From Guyanagaster necrorhizus (taxonomy: Eukaryota; Basidiomycota; Agaricomycetes; Agaricales; Physalacriaceae): a DNA stretch of 31,369 nucleotides. The stretch's first letter is position 1; each line of letters begins with the position of its first letter. The position numbers were made by a program, and so were the translations under genes. Below are positions 11,786 through 23,300 of the stretch, one piece after another. The notes under the pieces are model-generated. The model saw only the letters and a program-made list of their open reading frames with translations, made no database searches and was not told where the DNA came from. The DNA is taken from the NCBI RefSeq assembly GCF_019112545.1, contig NW_025064903.1, positions 336,261 through 367,629 on the forward strand, in the 5' to 3' direction.

Positions 11786-14727
11786 TGGCCGGCCTCCCCT
11801 TTTACCTCCTCGATCTTCGTTTTCTTTCCGAGTTCCTCATCTTCCTTCTGTAGCTTGGCAATCTGCACCCTGATGTCTTCGCGAGTTCGTTTCTTCTTTG
11901 GGCAGTCCTTGGCCATGTGGCCCTTCAGCCCACAGTTGAAACACTTTCCTTCCTTCTTCATTTGGTCGATGTCCATAGGTTTGCCTGCTCCAGTGTAAGT
12001 CGTTCCTGTCCCCATTTTCTGGCTCCCGTAGTTAGGCACTGGAGTGGATCCCGATGATTTCCCGGCAGTTTGCCCCGACTTGTTCAGGGTTGGCGGGGCT
12101 GGCTTTTTGGAATACTCCTGTAGCGTTGTCGCCTCCGCTTTCTGCCTTTGTCGCTCCTTGTACATCTCTACGATTCATTCCTTCCATTCATCATATCCCA
12201 CCGGCATCAACATTTTGATGCCCATGGCAGAAATCATCGTGAGGTACAAGGAGGGGATCCCTCGTTTGAGCGCTTCTACCATCCGTCCGTCATTTGCTGT
12301 GTCCTCCTGAATTCCTGTGAGCTTGGCGAGCCTTTCCAGCTCATCAAAGTAGTCTGTTGCCGCTTTATCTCCCATCTTGTATTCTTTGATTTTTTGTTTG
12401 TGTACTTCCTGTACCACGGGATCAATGAATTTGTCGTTTAGCATTCACTTGAACACCAGCCACGAGGGATATCGGTAATGTTCCCTGGTGGTGGACCGGA
12501 AATTCGGGGAGATTAAGATCCACCAGGTCTTGGCTTTATCTTCCAGGTAGGACGTGGCGAATGCGACTTTGTTCATATCTGTTCCAATATACCCGACGTA
12601 TACTTCAAAGTATTGCTCGCAGTCGACTAGGAAGCGGTCGATGTCATCTGAAGCCCCCTTGAAGGGGCGAGGTTTTCAGAGGAGGTCAGGGTGACATTGC
12701 AAGACGTTAGCATTATGCGGGAGCGGGCCCATCGGGTTGGGCCAGCCATCGAATGGCGGTTGGCTCCATTCTGCGGGTGGCCCGGGGAAGGAGTGTAAGG
12801 AGTTATCGTCGGCAACTGGGCTGCCTTTCAGGTCGATTATCCAAACGATAACCCCGTCTCGGACCATGAATCCGAGGCGGACCACCTCAGGGTCGTCCTG
12901 GATGGGGTCCTTCCTGCTTGATTCTGCTTGGTCCAGGGGCGGCTGCCCCCCAAGGAGTCAGCTTCCCCTGCCAGTCCAGGGATTTTGAATTTTATCAGGC
13001 CACCATGCCAGTCGGTTTCTGGTCTGGGTGAATCGTGAAGCCGCACTCTGGATTGACGGGTTGATGTCGGCCCAACTTCAGAATGAGGGGGCAGTGTAAA
13101 CTGCTTGCTTCGGTGGTACGGGGGGGGTGCACGGCATTGGTGCCAGTGGTCTCGGCTTGTTGGGGGTTTGGTATGGGGGTATCGGCACAAGCAGGTCTTC
13201 TGGGTGCTGTCGGCCATACTCTTTCCATGCGTATTCCGTTGCGGCATACTGTAAAATGCGTTCTTTTTCAGTTCTTTCTGCATACCGGTATTCCCGTCCT
13301 AACGACGTTGCTTGCCAGTGCACGTCTTGCCATAAGAAGTTCCTTCCCTGCTCGTATAGCTCCTGATACTCCTTGTCCCTCGCTCTCCCTATTTCTTCTC
13401 TCAAAGCTTCCTCATCTGTGTCCTCTCCTGCTCGTTCTAATCATTGTTGGTATGGGTCATCACTGTCGTTGTCCTCCTCGTCGCCCTCATCCCCGCTATC
13501 CCCTTCCTCGAGGAGGGAACAGACGGGCTGGCTGTAGATGGATGGCACGGCTGGTCGAAGGGTCATTGGGGACCCTTCCATTGACTTGGGTGCTTGGTCC
13601 GGTGTCTCCACGGTTGCTGGTTCGGGCGATGGGAGGGCTCCTGAGGCGGCTGTAGCGCGTTCCTCCACGTGCTCTCATCTCCTCCAGTTCTCGGCTATAG
13701 AGGCTGAAGTGTCGTTGGAACTCGGGATTAAGGAACTGTCGAGCAACCCTGCTGCCCAGGAATCGCTGGAGAGCCCTGTCGGAGACGTGGGCATTGTCAG
13801 GTACTCGGAGCCCATAGGCTCCAAGAACAGAGTCGGCGTCTGAGGAGATGGTGTTGGTGCGGGCGGGATATTCGAGGGTGATGGGTCGGGGTTCTGCTGC
13901 TTCCCCTCATCTGATAGCCTCGTTCCAGCTGACGATGCTGGTGGGTCCTGTCCATGGATCGCTCTCTGAATCAGGCTCCCTGAAAGGAGACCCTGAGTCA
14001 GTGCAGGGCTCATACTCCCTTGGGGAGGCTGACCCCATCCTTTCAATTTCCTCCCTTCTCCTTCATGCTCTTCCTTGTCTGTCGTACTCTGCAGCCTCGT
14101 ACTGCTCTCGGGCTTCCTCTCATACGTAGTCAGCGAGCTCTTCCTGAGTTCGTCTAATTTCCTCATCTCTGTTCTGGTTCTGCTGCTGCTGCTGTACCGC
14201 CTCATCGTAGTTGAAGGGAACGGTAAGATCCCAGTCAGGGAAAATTCAGTGTATGATTCTGTCCCTTGTGGCTCTCCCTCTCTCACTGGCGGTTCCGACC
14301 TCTGGCTTGCTTCTGATGTGGAGGTGTCAGTAGGGATCTCCTGCCGCAGAGATGGCAATCTCCACATTCGCATAGTCGGGGTGAATGGTCCTTCCATGCG
14401 GATCATCGACCCCCAGCCTGCTGACGGACTGGCTGGAGCCAGAGGCAGGCTCGGTGGGGGTCTCGGGGGGGTTCTGGGGGGAGTTGGGACTTTCGCGGGG
14501 TCCTGCAGCCATCCAAGCGGCATCAAGAGAGTCCCGAGCACGGTTTCCAATCCCTGAGGGAATTGAGGAGGTGGGATGTTCAGGGGAGCCTGCCGGAGTG
14601 ACATAGTTGGAGACCTCTGCGGGCTCCTGAGCGACGTTCGTCGTCTATGGGTTCTGGAACCCTGTGAGAGCAGGGTGGCGGTTTCTGCTGTTTCGTCGAG
14701 GGGGGCGTTGGGGTCCTTCTTCCTCAT
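11782..14727 (-). pseudogene. gag: gag of element C, about 981 codons, seven TGA
   Basis: One frame runs from ATG at 14727 to TGA at 11782-11784. It is broken only by TGA codons at 13675, 13441, 13078, 12958, 12676, 12445 and 12175 (lowest plus base). Where A can be compared the codon is CGA, CGG or AGG. The first ~430 residues are Pro/Ser/Thr-rich and probably disordered, ending in an acidic run (EEGDSGDEGDEEDNDSDD). The capsid-like region (DRFLVDCEQYFEVY, AKTWW, MLNDKF) lies at about 12650-12170. The CCHC knuckle CFNCGLKGHMAKDC is at about 11944-11903, followed by a Lys/Glu helical tail. It is long for a gypsy Gag. The ATG is chosen because it is the first in-frame one after a 351-base leader. 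A start further in cannot be excluded. Confidence 0.85.
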
Positions 14728-15064
14728 GAAGGCTCCCCAGATCCAGGTCGTTATTCCCGGCTTCTAATATGGGTCCCCCTTGCAGGAAGAAGGACGTTCT
14801 GGCGGAGGGGGGGATGTCATGAAAGGGGAGGTCAGGGGTTATGTTGCGTAGGATTTGTTGAATGTGCTAGAATGCTTGATAGTGCCTGACTATCCAAGCT
14901 GCTACTGATTGTCGTCCTCGACAGAGAGTGATGATAGCTAGAAGTCCGAGTAAGGTTCCGATAATGGAAGCAATAAGCTCGAAGAAGTTGTGATTTAGGT
15001 CTGCGGTTGTTACTGGAGGCATTCGGTTTCTCAGCACAATTGGGCTTGAGAAAGGGAAGGTAGA
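14728..15064 (-). other. 5' leader of element C
   Basis: This is the untranslated stretch between the primer site and the gag ATG. By position it would hold the RNA packaging signals. I see no convincing open frame or stable named motif in it. Confidence 0.6.
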
Positions 15065-15077
15065 AGCTTCGAGCTAA
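15065..15077 (-). promoter_or_regulatory. Primer binding site of C, self-priming type
   Basis: On the minus strand it reads TTAGCTCGAAGCT and begins one base inside the 5' LTR end (15079). It is a perfect 13-base complement of AGCTTCGAGCTAA at 15241-15229 in the same LTR, about 34 bases past the TATA start. No TGG-initial tRNA complement is seen here. Tf1 of fission yeast uses the 5' end of its own mRNA as primer in this geometry. Confidence 0.75.
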
Positions 15078-15078
15078 T

Positions 15079-15499
15079 TGTTAAGCCCAAGCGTCACGTG
15101 AACAGATACATGTGATAAACAGGTGTTCCTTCGCACTTCAAGGAATTGCCTGAGTTCACTTAGTATATATCCGTTCAGTGTGACACAAGGTCAGTTATTG
15201 ACTCGAGGTAGAATGGTGTGTATAAACTTTAGCTCGAAGCTGGGGTTTTCCAGCAAGAGCTCTACCCTTTAAATACTGTGCTATTGTTCCTAATTATATC
15301 GCTACCTATTATGCATGTCTGTGTCCATGGTGCCCGTTGTCCTTGGGCATCGTTACCATATATAAAAGGGCGATTGTGTGTCTTTGTTCTTCATTTGTCA
15401 AGCAGCGGGTTATTGTGGTTAAGCCTTTTCCATGGTCTTGTGCCTTCTGACTAAGCATAAATAGGGGAAATAAGGGAAGAAGAAGGAAAAATCATAACA
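15079..15499 (-). repeat. 5' LTR of element C, 421 bp
   Basis: On the minus strand it starts TGTTATGATT and ends GGGCTTAACA. TATTTAAA is at 15275-15268 and the self-priming motif AGCTTCGAGCTAA at 15241-15229. Its outer end abuts the right AATAG copy (15500-15504). Compared with the 3' LTR, differences are almost all transitions, mostly at CpG sites. Confidence 0.95.
15229..15275 (-). promoter_or_regulatory. LTR core promoter and expected mRNA start of C
   Basis: TATTTAAA (15275-15268) is followed 34 bases after its first base by AGCTTCGAGCTAA (15241-15229). The same TATA-like box and motif pair with 34-35 base spacing occurs in A (5732, 5767), B (15783, 15818) and E (24301, 24335). The spacing suits a transcription start at or just before the motif. 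Confidence 0.65.
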
Positions 15500-15986
15500 A
15501 ATAGTTCATCAGGATGATGGTCTTAAGGGAGAGATAATATTATGATTTTTTCATTTTTTTCTTATCTTATTAGAGTGCCTATCTAATCTTGAGCACTTAC
15601 AAGCAGATATAAAATAATTATGCAACCACAATGGGTAATCCCCATCATTGTCTTATGAACAGTGATAGACATCTTGACAACTGACAATACCTTATTGTAT
15701 CATCTCTGATGATAAAAGATGATAAGGATTATAATGCAGGAGGATACAATTAGTAGGACTATATTTATTGATGGGCAAACTGTATATCAGTAGCATAGCT
15801 CTTGCTGTAGTATACTCAGCTTTGAGCTAAAGTTTATTCTATACCATTCTCTCTTGAGTCTAATCCATCTCTGGTCTTGAAACACTATGCTTAGTAACAT
15901 ATTTGGTGAACTCTGATGTGACTGTACAAACTTGATACAGTATCAGTTTATCATGTGTTCAGATCATGTGTGCTTTGGATCTAACA
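15500..15986 (+). repeat. Element B, right part: PPT region and 3' LTR
   Basis: The right AATAG copy (15500-15504) is followed by the decayed hairpin (TTCATCA GGA TGATGG) and the purine run AAGGGAGAGA. The LTR of B then runs 15538-15986 (449 bp), from TATTATGATT to CTAACA. The TATA-like TATATCA is at 15783 and AGCTTTGAGCTAA at 15818-15830. Beyond 15986 the sequence switches to minus-strand integrase of D, so B inserted into D. AGTGG (15987-15991) is the expected target duplication, with its partner outside the window. Confidence 0.88.
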
Positions 15987-18900
15987 AGTGGCAGCTGTTT
16001 TCTCAAGTGCAGATTCTGTTTCTTTGTGGATTATTGTTATCTGTTCTATGAATGTTATTGAGACAGGAGTGGAGGTGGAGCAGCAGGATGAGGCAGTGAC
16101 ATAGGGGTGTTATCTATAGTTGATGAAGAATGAGGTTTTGCCAGTAGCCAAATAGACCTGGTTGTTGTGTTGAAAGGCTGCAAGTAGCAGCCAGTCAATC
16201 CAGTCATCCTGTTGATGATTGATAAATATGCAGAGATACTTCTCAACTTCCTATTGACCTGCTTGGTTTTTCCATTGGTTTGGGGATGGTAGACTGTGGA
16301 GGTGTTGCTTTGAATTTGAAAAAGATAATATAAGTCCTTCATAAACTTCAAGATGAACCACAGTCTATGATCTGAGATTACCACTTATGGCATGCTATAT
16401 TTAGCATATACCTTATCTCAGAGGATTTTTGCCCACTTTTCTGATAATAACTCTATTGAGCATGCAACTGAGATGATTGCCTTCAAGAACTAGTTGACTA
16501 TAATGATGATGGCATTATAGCCTTGGGACTCTGATAATCTGATAATCATATTGACCAAGATGGGTGTCTATGGGGCTTTCAGTATTTTGTTCAGGTGTAG
16601 TTGGGCTGCTTTTGCTTGAGTGCTTGCCTTTGTCTGCTGGAAAAATTTACAGGCCTTCACATACTTTTCCACATCTGTCTTGAGTTTTGGCCACTAATAC
16701 TCTCATAGTACCAACTCCACTGTCTTTGCTATCCCTGGATGTCCAGCCATAATGTGGTCATAGGACCAGACAATGATCTCCCCCCATAGGGCATAGTCTC
16801 ATGGTGTGTAAATCTATCCATTGTAGAAGATTAGGTTTCTCTCCTTTATCATTCCTCAATCATGGTTTATTGATAGGGTTACCTTCTGGTCCCACAGTTT
16901 GGTTTGTCAGATAGCACTCTTGATCTATTTATGCACCTCCTCCTCTGTCAGCATAATTATCACTCTGAAGTGCTTGGCCTTGAGCACTACCATCTCTCCA
17001 TTATCATCTTTTCTCTGGTCATGATCTGCACACCTGCTCAGCAGGTCTGCCTTCTTGTTCACTGTCTCTGCCTTGTGCTGAAGCAGAAAGTTATACTCTG
17101 CCAGTTCTATGATCCAGCAGGCCTGTTGTTGATTTAACTTTTATGGAAGTTGGAAGTACTGGAGGTTTTGATGATCAGTTCAGATTTCAAACTTCTGAAT
17201 CACATCCATCAGGTAATGCCTCCACTTGGCCAGGGTGAGCATTATCACCAAAAGTTTCTTGTCATAAATCTCATAGTTCCTTTCTATTATTGTGAGAGCT
17301 TTAGAAAGGAATGTGACCAGCCTCCATTTTGCATCCTGTTCCTGTGAGAGTATGGTACTGATAGCTCTCTTACTAGAGTCTGCTTCTACCCTGAATTTCT
17401 CTTTCCTTATCAGTACCATTAGCACTACATCCTCTGCCAATCTCCTCTTCAGGTCTTGGAAGGCATCTCCTTGTGCAGGCCTCCAGGCCCACAGAGCATT
17501 CCTGGTTAACTGTATCATGAGACATACTATAGGCTATACTCCTGAATGAATCATCAGTAGAAGTTCATGAAACTGAGGAATGACTGTAACTCCTTCTTTG
17601 TTGGTGTTGGCCACTCCTGTACTCCTTGGATCTTGACTGGATCCATCTGAATACTCTCTTCACTGATGATCACTCTCAAATACTTCATTTCCAGGGTTTC
17701 AAACTCATATTTCTTAGCTTTGAGAAATAATTTGTGCTTTTTCATCAATATAAGTACTTGTCAGATGAGATGTTGATGCTCTTTTTTGTTGCCAGACATG
17801 ATCAAGATGTCATTGAGATAGATTGTGATCTTTTCTGTGGCAATGAGGTCTTTAAACATGTCATTCATCATCTATTGAAAGGTCACAGGCAAGTTCATCA
17901 GCCCAAAGAATATTACTGTGGGCTCAAACAGCCTTTGATTAGTGTGGAGGACAGCCTTCCACTCATCCCCCTCCTTGATTCAAATGATGTTGTACTCCTA
18001 TCATACATCTAATTTGGTGTAGTATCATATGCCACATAGTTTGTCCATCAGTTCAGAGATGAGTGGTAGAGAGTAGCAGTTCTTAATGGTCATTTCATTA
18101 AGCTTTCAGTAGTCTTGGACCAGCCTTAGCTATCTTTCTTTTTGACAAAGAAAAAGGAGGATGCTATTGGTGATTTCAAGAGTCAGATTCTCCCACTAGA
18201 TAAGTTTTTGTCTAGGAACTTGTCAAGTTCTTGCTGCTCCACATGACTGAGGGGATAGACCTTGCAATCAAGATTGGCATTGGCATTGAAAATCAATTTG
18301 ATTGCATGGTCTCAAGGTTTAGAGTCTGAAAATTCATCAAAGTTCTCCTTATCAAAGAGGTCTTAGAAATCTTGTGCCCACTATGGCATTATTTCTTCAA
18401 ATGTCTTAGCCTCCTTCTCTGTGTTGGCCTTTGCTGCCAGATCATTAGCATGATGCAGTGCTTGCACATGTATGGCTTCTTCCATGTTGACAGTGAGAAT
18501 CATCTCTCCCTCCTTTATCTCTTTATCCTATCTATCTTCATCACCTTTGTCAGGTAGTATGAAGGAGGTTTTGTGACATTAACATCAGGCAAACATGATA
18601 TGTCCAGTTGTCCAGTTGATAAGAGGGTTATACCATATCAGCCAGTTATGTCTGAGAAAGATTTCCTTTGTCCTAAGATCAGTGACTGCCAGATCAATAC
18701 ACTTGGTGTGGTTTCTGATCACCATCCATAGTTCAATAAACTCTGTGATTGACTCAGCTTGATTTCAGGTTCCATCAGCATTATATACTGAAATAAGAGC
18801 CATAGTTGCTCTGGTTGAAAGGTTGTGCTTGGCAATAAAAGCATGATTGATCAAGCTTCTGGTACAGCCACTGTTGATCAGGGCTGAAACCACATGCATG

Positions 18901-19046
18901 GTTTGGTTGGTTAATGTCTTGATCTGGACTCTCATGATAAGGTTTTTGCCCATTGTCTTCTGCCTTTGAATATATTGCTGAGGCTTTTGAAGTTTGTCCA
19001 GCCACTCCAGTGATATGCTTGGTAACAGCTAAATGACTAAGAGAGG
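15987..19046 (-). pseudogene. pol: Element D: decayed chromovirus pol remnant
   Basis: Read on the minus strand it follows pol of C from protease to mid-integrase. Protease is at about 18980-18600, with LINSGCT (the catalytic Asp codon changed to Asn). The RT region is at about 18250-17560, RNase H at about 17560-17150 (VEADSS, YDKKLLVIMLTLAKWRHYL), and the integrase zinc and core regions at about 16790-16060 (DHRLWFI, YHPQTNGKTKQVN). Stops, small gaps and near absence of CpG show age. The left end is cut by insertion of B. The C-terminal integrase, chromodomain and LTR should lie left of B. The right end fades at 19012-19046, where a weak match to the protease N-terminal side gives way to block F. 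Confidence 0.85.
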
Positions 19047-20376
19047 TGAATGAGGAATGAACTCTCAAATACCAACACCTAACCACTCAATACACAATCA
19101 CCAAATACAGTTGAGGCCAGTTGTTTTGAGTATAATAGAAGCACTCTTGCAGTCTTAAATAAAATCAAAGAAACAGTCAATAAAGACAGTTATTCAACTT
19201 TATCTTGCTTTCAAAGATGCAATACTCATGAGAGTAGTTTATAGCAATGTTTAAGTATAATTAGGACTTAGAATCAATGCACAATTGCGCTCCAAATCAA
19301 CTTAGAATATTCCAAAACCCAATGAACTCTGAAACCCAAATACTAAGTCTATTATGCACTTAGGCTTGACTAGCTGCACTCTTGGCTGGCTAGCAGTTCT
19401 CAAAACTGAAGAACTTGTATTCTGATGCTGAAACCCTTATAGTTTAGAACCCAAATTAATCCAAAATCTAAAATACAGTTATTATTCCAATCCAATCCTC
19501 TCTAAGTGACAAAGCAACTTAAATAAATCACTAAGTTGAAGCAGAACTCAAAATCCATTGTCCCAGGGACTAGCTACAGTGGGCTAGAAGGCCTGAATGT
19601 GGGGGTGGGTCGCTTGCTTGCTATTTTCCCCCCTTCCCTTATACATCAACAACAGGTATAGAATCTATAAATAAAGTGTTAAAATAATATTTCTCCTGTT
19701 TAAAGCGGAATCATGCCATTATTCCAGAATGGCAGCACTCCTGGACTCCCCTAGGCTTGCTCAGACCCACTTGGCCACCGCACAGCTTTATTTTAAGCCT
19801 ACAGTGCCTGTGGGTACCTAACTCCTTTCTGTCCACTCAGAGTTTTAATCCTCTGAGTTATTCTTAGTAGCTTGATCAATCAGACCTGGTCAAGCCTGGT
19901 CAACCAGTCCTATCCACTCTATTACTCTCAATTCTAAGTCCCTTAGGTCATCTGATACCTAGAAAATTTGGACTTAGGCATTTGAGTCAAAACTCAGAGT
20001 GCTAGCCACAGATTATTGGGTCTCTCTTCTTACTGCTCCTGGATGATGCTATTTTTACTTGATACTCCACAACTGGCTATGGTATTATACCTCTAGCTGT
20101 CTTAGAATATACTTGTCTTAGTGGCATGTAGAATTGGTCTCATTTGAGATACCATTTCTAAGTCCAACTTGGACTTAGTATTTTCCAAGGTGTGGTGCAG
20201 AACTTTTCTAAGTTCAAACCTGACTTAGGATTTTTATCCTTAGGCCATGTTTATTTTACAAAGTCCCTTTTGGACTTAGTATTAGTGATTAGCATGACTA
20301 CCAGCTTGGAGCCTCAGCCATAGTCCTCTACTGGCTAATGGTTCTCAGTTACTAGTATATTCTAGTGTGTTATGCA
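19047..20376. repeat. Block F: non-coding insert, possible LTR of another family
   Basis: About 1.33 kb without coding potential lies between D (-) and E (+). It begins TGAATGAGG and ends TTATGCA, so read on either strand it starts TG and ends CA. I could not find matching flanking duplications, so the limits are approximate. It carries at least six copies of GGACTTAG or its complement. One pair forms a near-perfect palindrome: CTAAGTCCAA, C, TTGGACTTAG at 20158-20178. On the minus strand an AATAAA lies at 19792-19787. A solo LTR is my best guess; a non-autonomous element is an alternative. Confidence 0.4.
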
Positions 20377-23300
20377 GAATTCACAAATTATAGAGCTGAA
20401 CATGTACCCTGCATATCACTGAATGAATCAACTTGGCAGTAAATGATCTAGGCACAAAGGAAATATTCCTTGGACATAATTGGTTAATCTGACACAATCT
20501 GCTTATCAATTGGAAGACTGGACACATTATTTTTGCCAGATGCTGATGCCAAAAGATCCCATTTGAGTTACCAGATGAAGATCCTGAAGACTGGTGAGAC
20601 AAAGAAATGGAAGATGGAGAGACAATCCTTGCTGTGGATCTGCAAAAAGCCATCAATATTCATGTCATGCACCATGCAAACAACTTGGTGGCAAAGGCCA
20701 ATGCAGAAAAAGAGGAAAAGACATTCGAAGAAATGGTATCCAAGTGAGCAAGAGACTATCAAGACTTATTTGAAAAGGAAAGTTTCAATGAATTGCCTGA
20801 CCCAAAATCTTGGGACCATGCCATCGAATTAATCTCCAATGCCAATGCCAACTTGGATTATAAAACCTATCCACTCGACAATAATGAACAACAGGAACTG
20901 GACAAGTTCCTTGAGGAGAATCTATCCAGTGGAAGGATTTGGCCATCAAAATCACTAATGGCATCTCCCTTCTTCTTTGTCAAAAAAAAGAATGGCAAAC
21001 TCTGGCCAGTACAAGACTATTAGAAGCTTAATGAAATGATGATGAAAAATTGTTATCTGCTTCCTTTAATTTCAGAGTTGATGGACAAACTCCAAGGTGC
21101 CAGGTACTACACCAAACAGGATGTGTGGTGGGGGTACAACAATATGCACATCAAAGAAGGCAACAAATGGAAGGCCACTTTTCAGACAAACCATGGTTTG
21201 TTTGAACCGACAGTAATGTTCTTTGGACTCATGAATTTGCTGGCCACTTTTCAGTGGATGATGAATGATATCTTCAAAGATCTCATTGCCACTGGAAAAG
21301 TCACAATCTATTTGGATGATATTCTCATTATGTCTAAAACCAAGGAAGAACATTGACAACTAGTACAATGAGTACTGGCATTGATGAGGAAGCACTGCCT
21401 TTTTCTCAAGATGGAGAAGTGTGAATTTGAGATACTCAAAACTGAGTACCTTGGAGTCATTATCAGTGAAGGGGCCATTAGGATGGATCCCATCAAAGTA
21501 GTTGAAGTAACTGAATGGCCAGAGCTGACTAAGAAAAAGGAACTGCAATTATTTTTAGGATTCATCAACTTCTATCAGTGATTCATTCAGGACTACAGCA
21601 AGGTGGTCCAACCTATGATGCAACTAACTGGAAACATGCCATGGGGTTGGGGACCCTCACAACAATCAGCATTTAATGATCTTAAATGCCAATTGGCTGA
21701 AGATGTCATGCTTGTCATATTAAGTCAAGAAGGAAAATTCCAAGTAGAGGCCAACTCAAGTGAAGGCACAATAGGAGTCATACTCTCTCAGGAACAGGAT
21801 GGCAAATGGCAACCCATCATGTTTATATCAAAGGCACTCACAGTGACAGAATGCAACTACAAAATATATGACAAGAAACTCCTTGCTATAATGCTCACCC
21901 TTGCCAAATGGCAGCATTATCTCATTGGAGTAGTACAGACCTTCAAGATCTGGATGGATCATCAAAATCTCTGATATTTCTGACTCCCACAAAAACTGAA
22001 TTGCTGACAAGCCCAATGGGTCATGGAATTATCTGAGTACAAATATACACTGCACCACAAAGCCAGTGCAGCAAACAAGAAGGCTAATTTCCTCAGCTGC
22101 AGGGCAGACCATGACCAGAGGGGAACTGACAATGAAAGAGTCATATTATTATGACCAGAACACTTTCAGGCTATGATAATGCCCACAGAGGAGGAAGTGT
22201 ATGAGTGCATCAAGAGCACTACCTGGAATCCTCACAAATGGGATCAAAGAATTGCCCCATCACTCAACCATGAGCAGAGGCTGAAGAAAGAAGGAGGATT
22301 GATCCACTATGATGGGCAGGTCTATATTCCAAGGGATCAGAGATTTCATGGTGATATCATCACCACATGTCATGATCATATGATGGCTGGACATCTAGGG
22401 ACCACTAAAATGAAGGAGCTAGTCCTACAGGAATATTAGTGGCCCAGGATGGACTATGATATCACCCAATATGTCAAGGCTTGCAAGGTTTGCCAATGGG
22501 GCAAATCCTTGACTCAACCTCAAGCAGCACCACTCCATCCGAATGAGATTCCTTTGTCACTATAGACTCACATTTCAGTGGATATGATAACTGGACTTCC
22601 TGAAAGTGATGGCTATAATGCTATCATTGTCATAGTTAATCGCTTCTTGAAGGTGATCATTTCAATCACCTGCTCAATAGAATTGACATCAGAAGGATGG
22701 GCTAAAATCCTATGAGATGAGGTCTATGCAAAATACGGCATGCCTCAAGTAGTGATTTCAGACAGAGGCCCACAGTTCATCTCCAAATTCTTAGATGATC
22801 TATATCGACTTCTCAACATCAAACAGAATGCCTCAATGGCATATCACTCTCAGACAGATGGTCAAATGGAATGGGTGAACTAAGAAATTGAAAAGTATCT
22901 TCAACTTTTCATTAACTATCGACAAGATGATTGGACAGAATGGTTGGCACTCACAACTTTCCAACACAACAACAGAGTCCATTCAGCTACAAGAAAGACT
23001 CTATTCTTTGTCAACTATGGATGAAACCCACCAGTTGCACAAAGTGAACGAGTCCACACAACAACACCAGCATCAACAGATTTTGCTACAACAATGGCAA
23101 AAATCCACAAAGAGACCAAGGCAGCCTTTGAAAAAACTGCTTTCACCATGAAAAAGCAGTATGACAAGCACTGAAGGCCAGCACACAAATATTCAGCCAA
23201 TGACAAGGTTTGGCTGGATATGACAAACCTACATCTCCTTTGGCCAAAACAGAAGTTGGCAGACAAACAAACAGATCCATTCAAAGTCATCACCAAGATT

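Larger units (their letters stand above)
7447..15499 (-). mobile_element. Element C: complete Ty3/gypsy chromovirus, 8053 bp
   Basis: Both LTRs are 421 bp and about 95% identical by my count. The flanks carry the perfect 5-bp duplication AATAG. Read on the minus strand the order is 5' LTR (15499-15079), self-priming type primer site (15077-15065), leader, gag (14727-11782), pol (11785-7901), hairpin, polypurine tract, 3' LTR (7867-7447). It lies in the old element B, at B's pol stop codon. CpG content is high and frames are long, so it is one of the two youngest large elements here. Fourteen in-frame TGA codons nevertheless disable it. Confidence 0.96.

Noticed and set aside
13083..14557. Plus-strand frames of 100-190 codons opposite gag of C
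   Set aside because: They lie antisense to the continuous Gag frame, have no recognisable domain and reflect its GC-rich, low-complexity composition.
7901..14727. TGA read as an amino acid (recoding), since all C stops are TGA
   Set aside because: A has ordinary CGA or CGG at nearly all these positions and TGG elsewhere. CpG decay of CGA explains the pattern without a code change.
15065..15078. tRNA-type primer binding site next to the C 5' LTR
   Set aside because: No TGG-initial complement to a tRNA 3' end is present, and the site matches the LTR's own start region.
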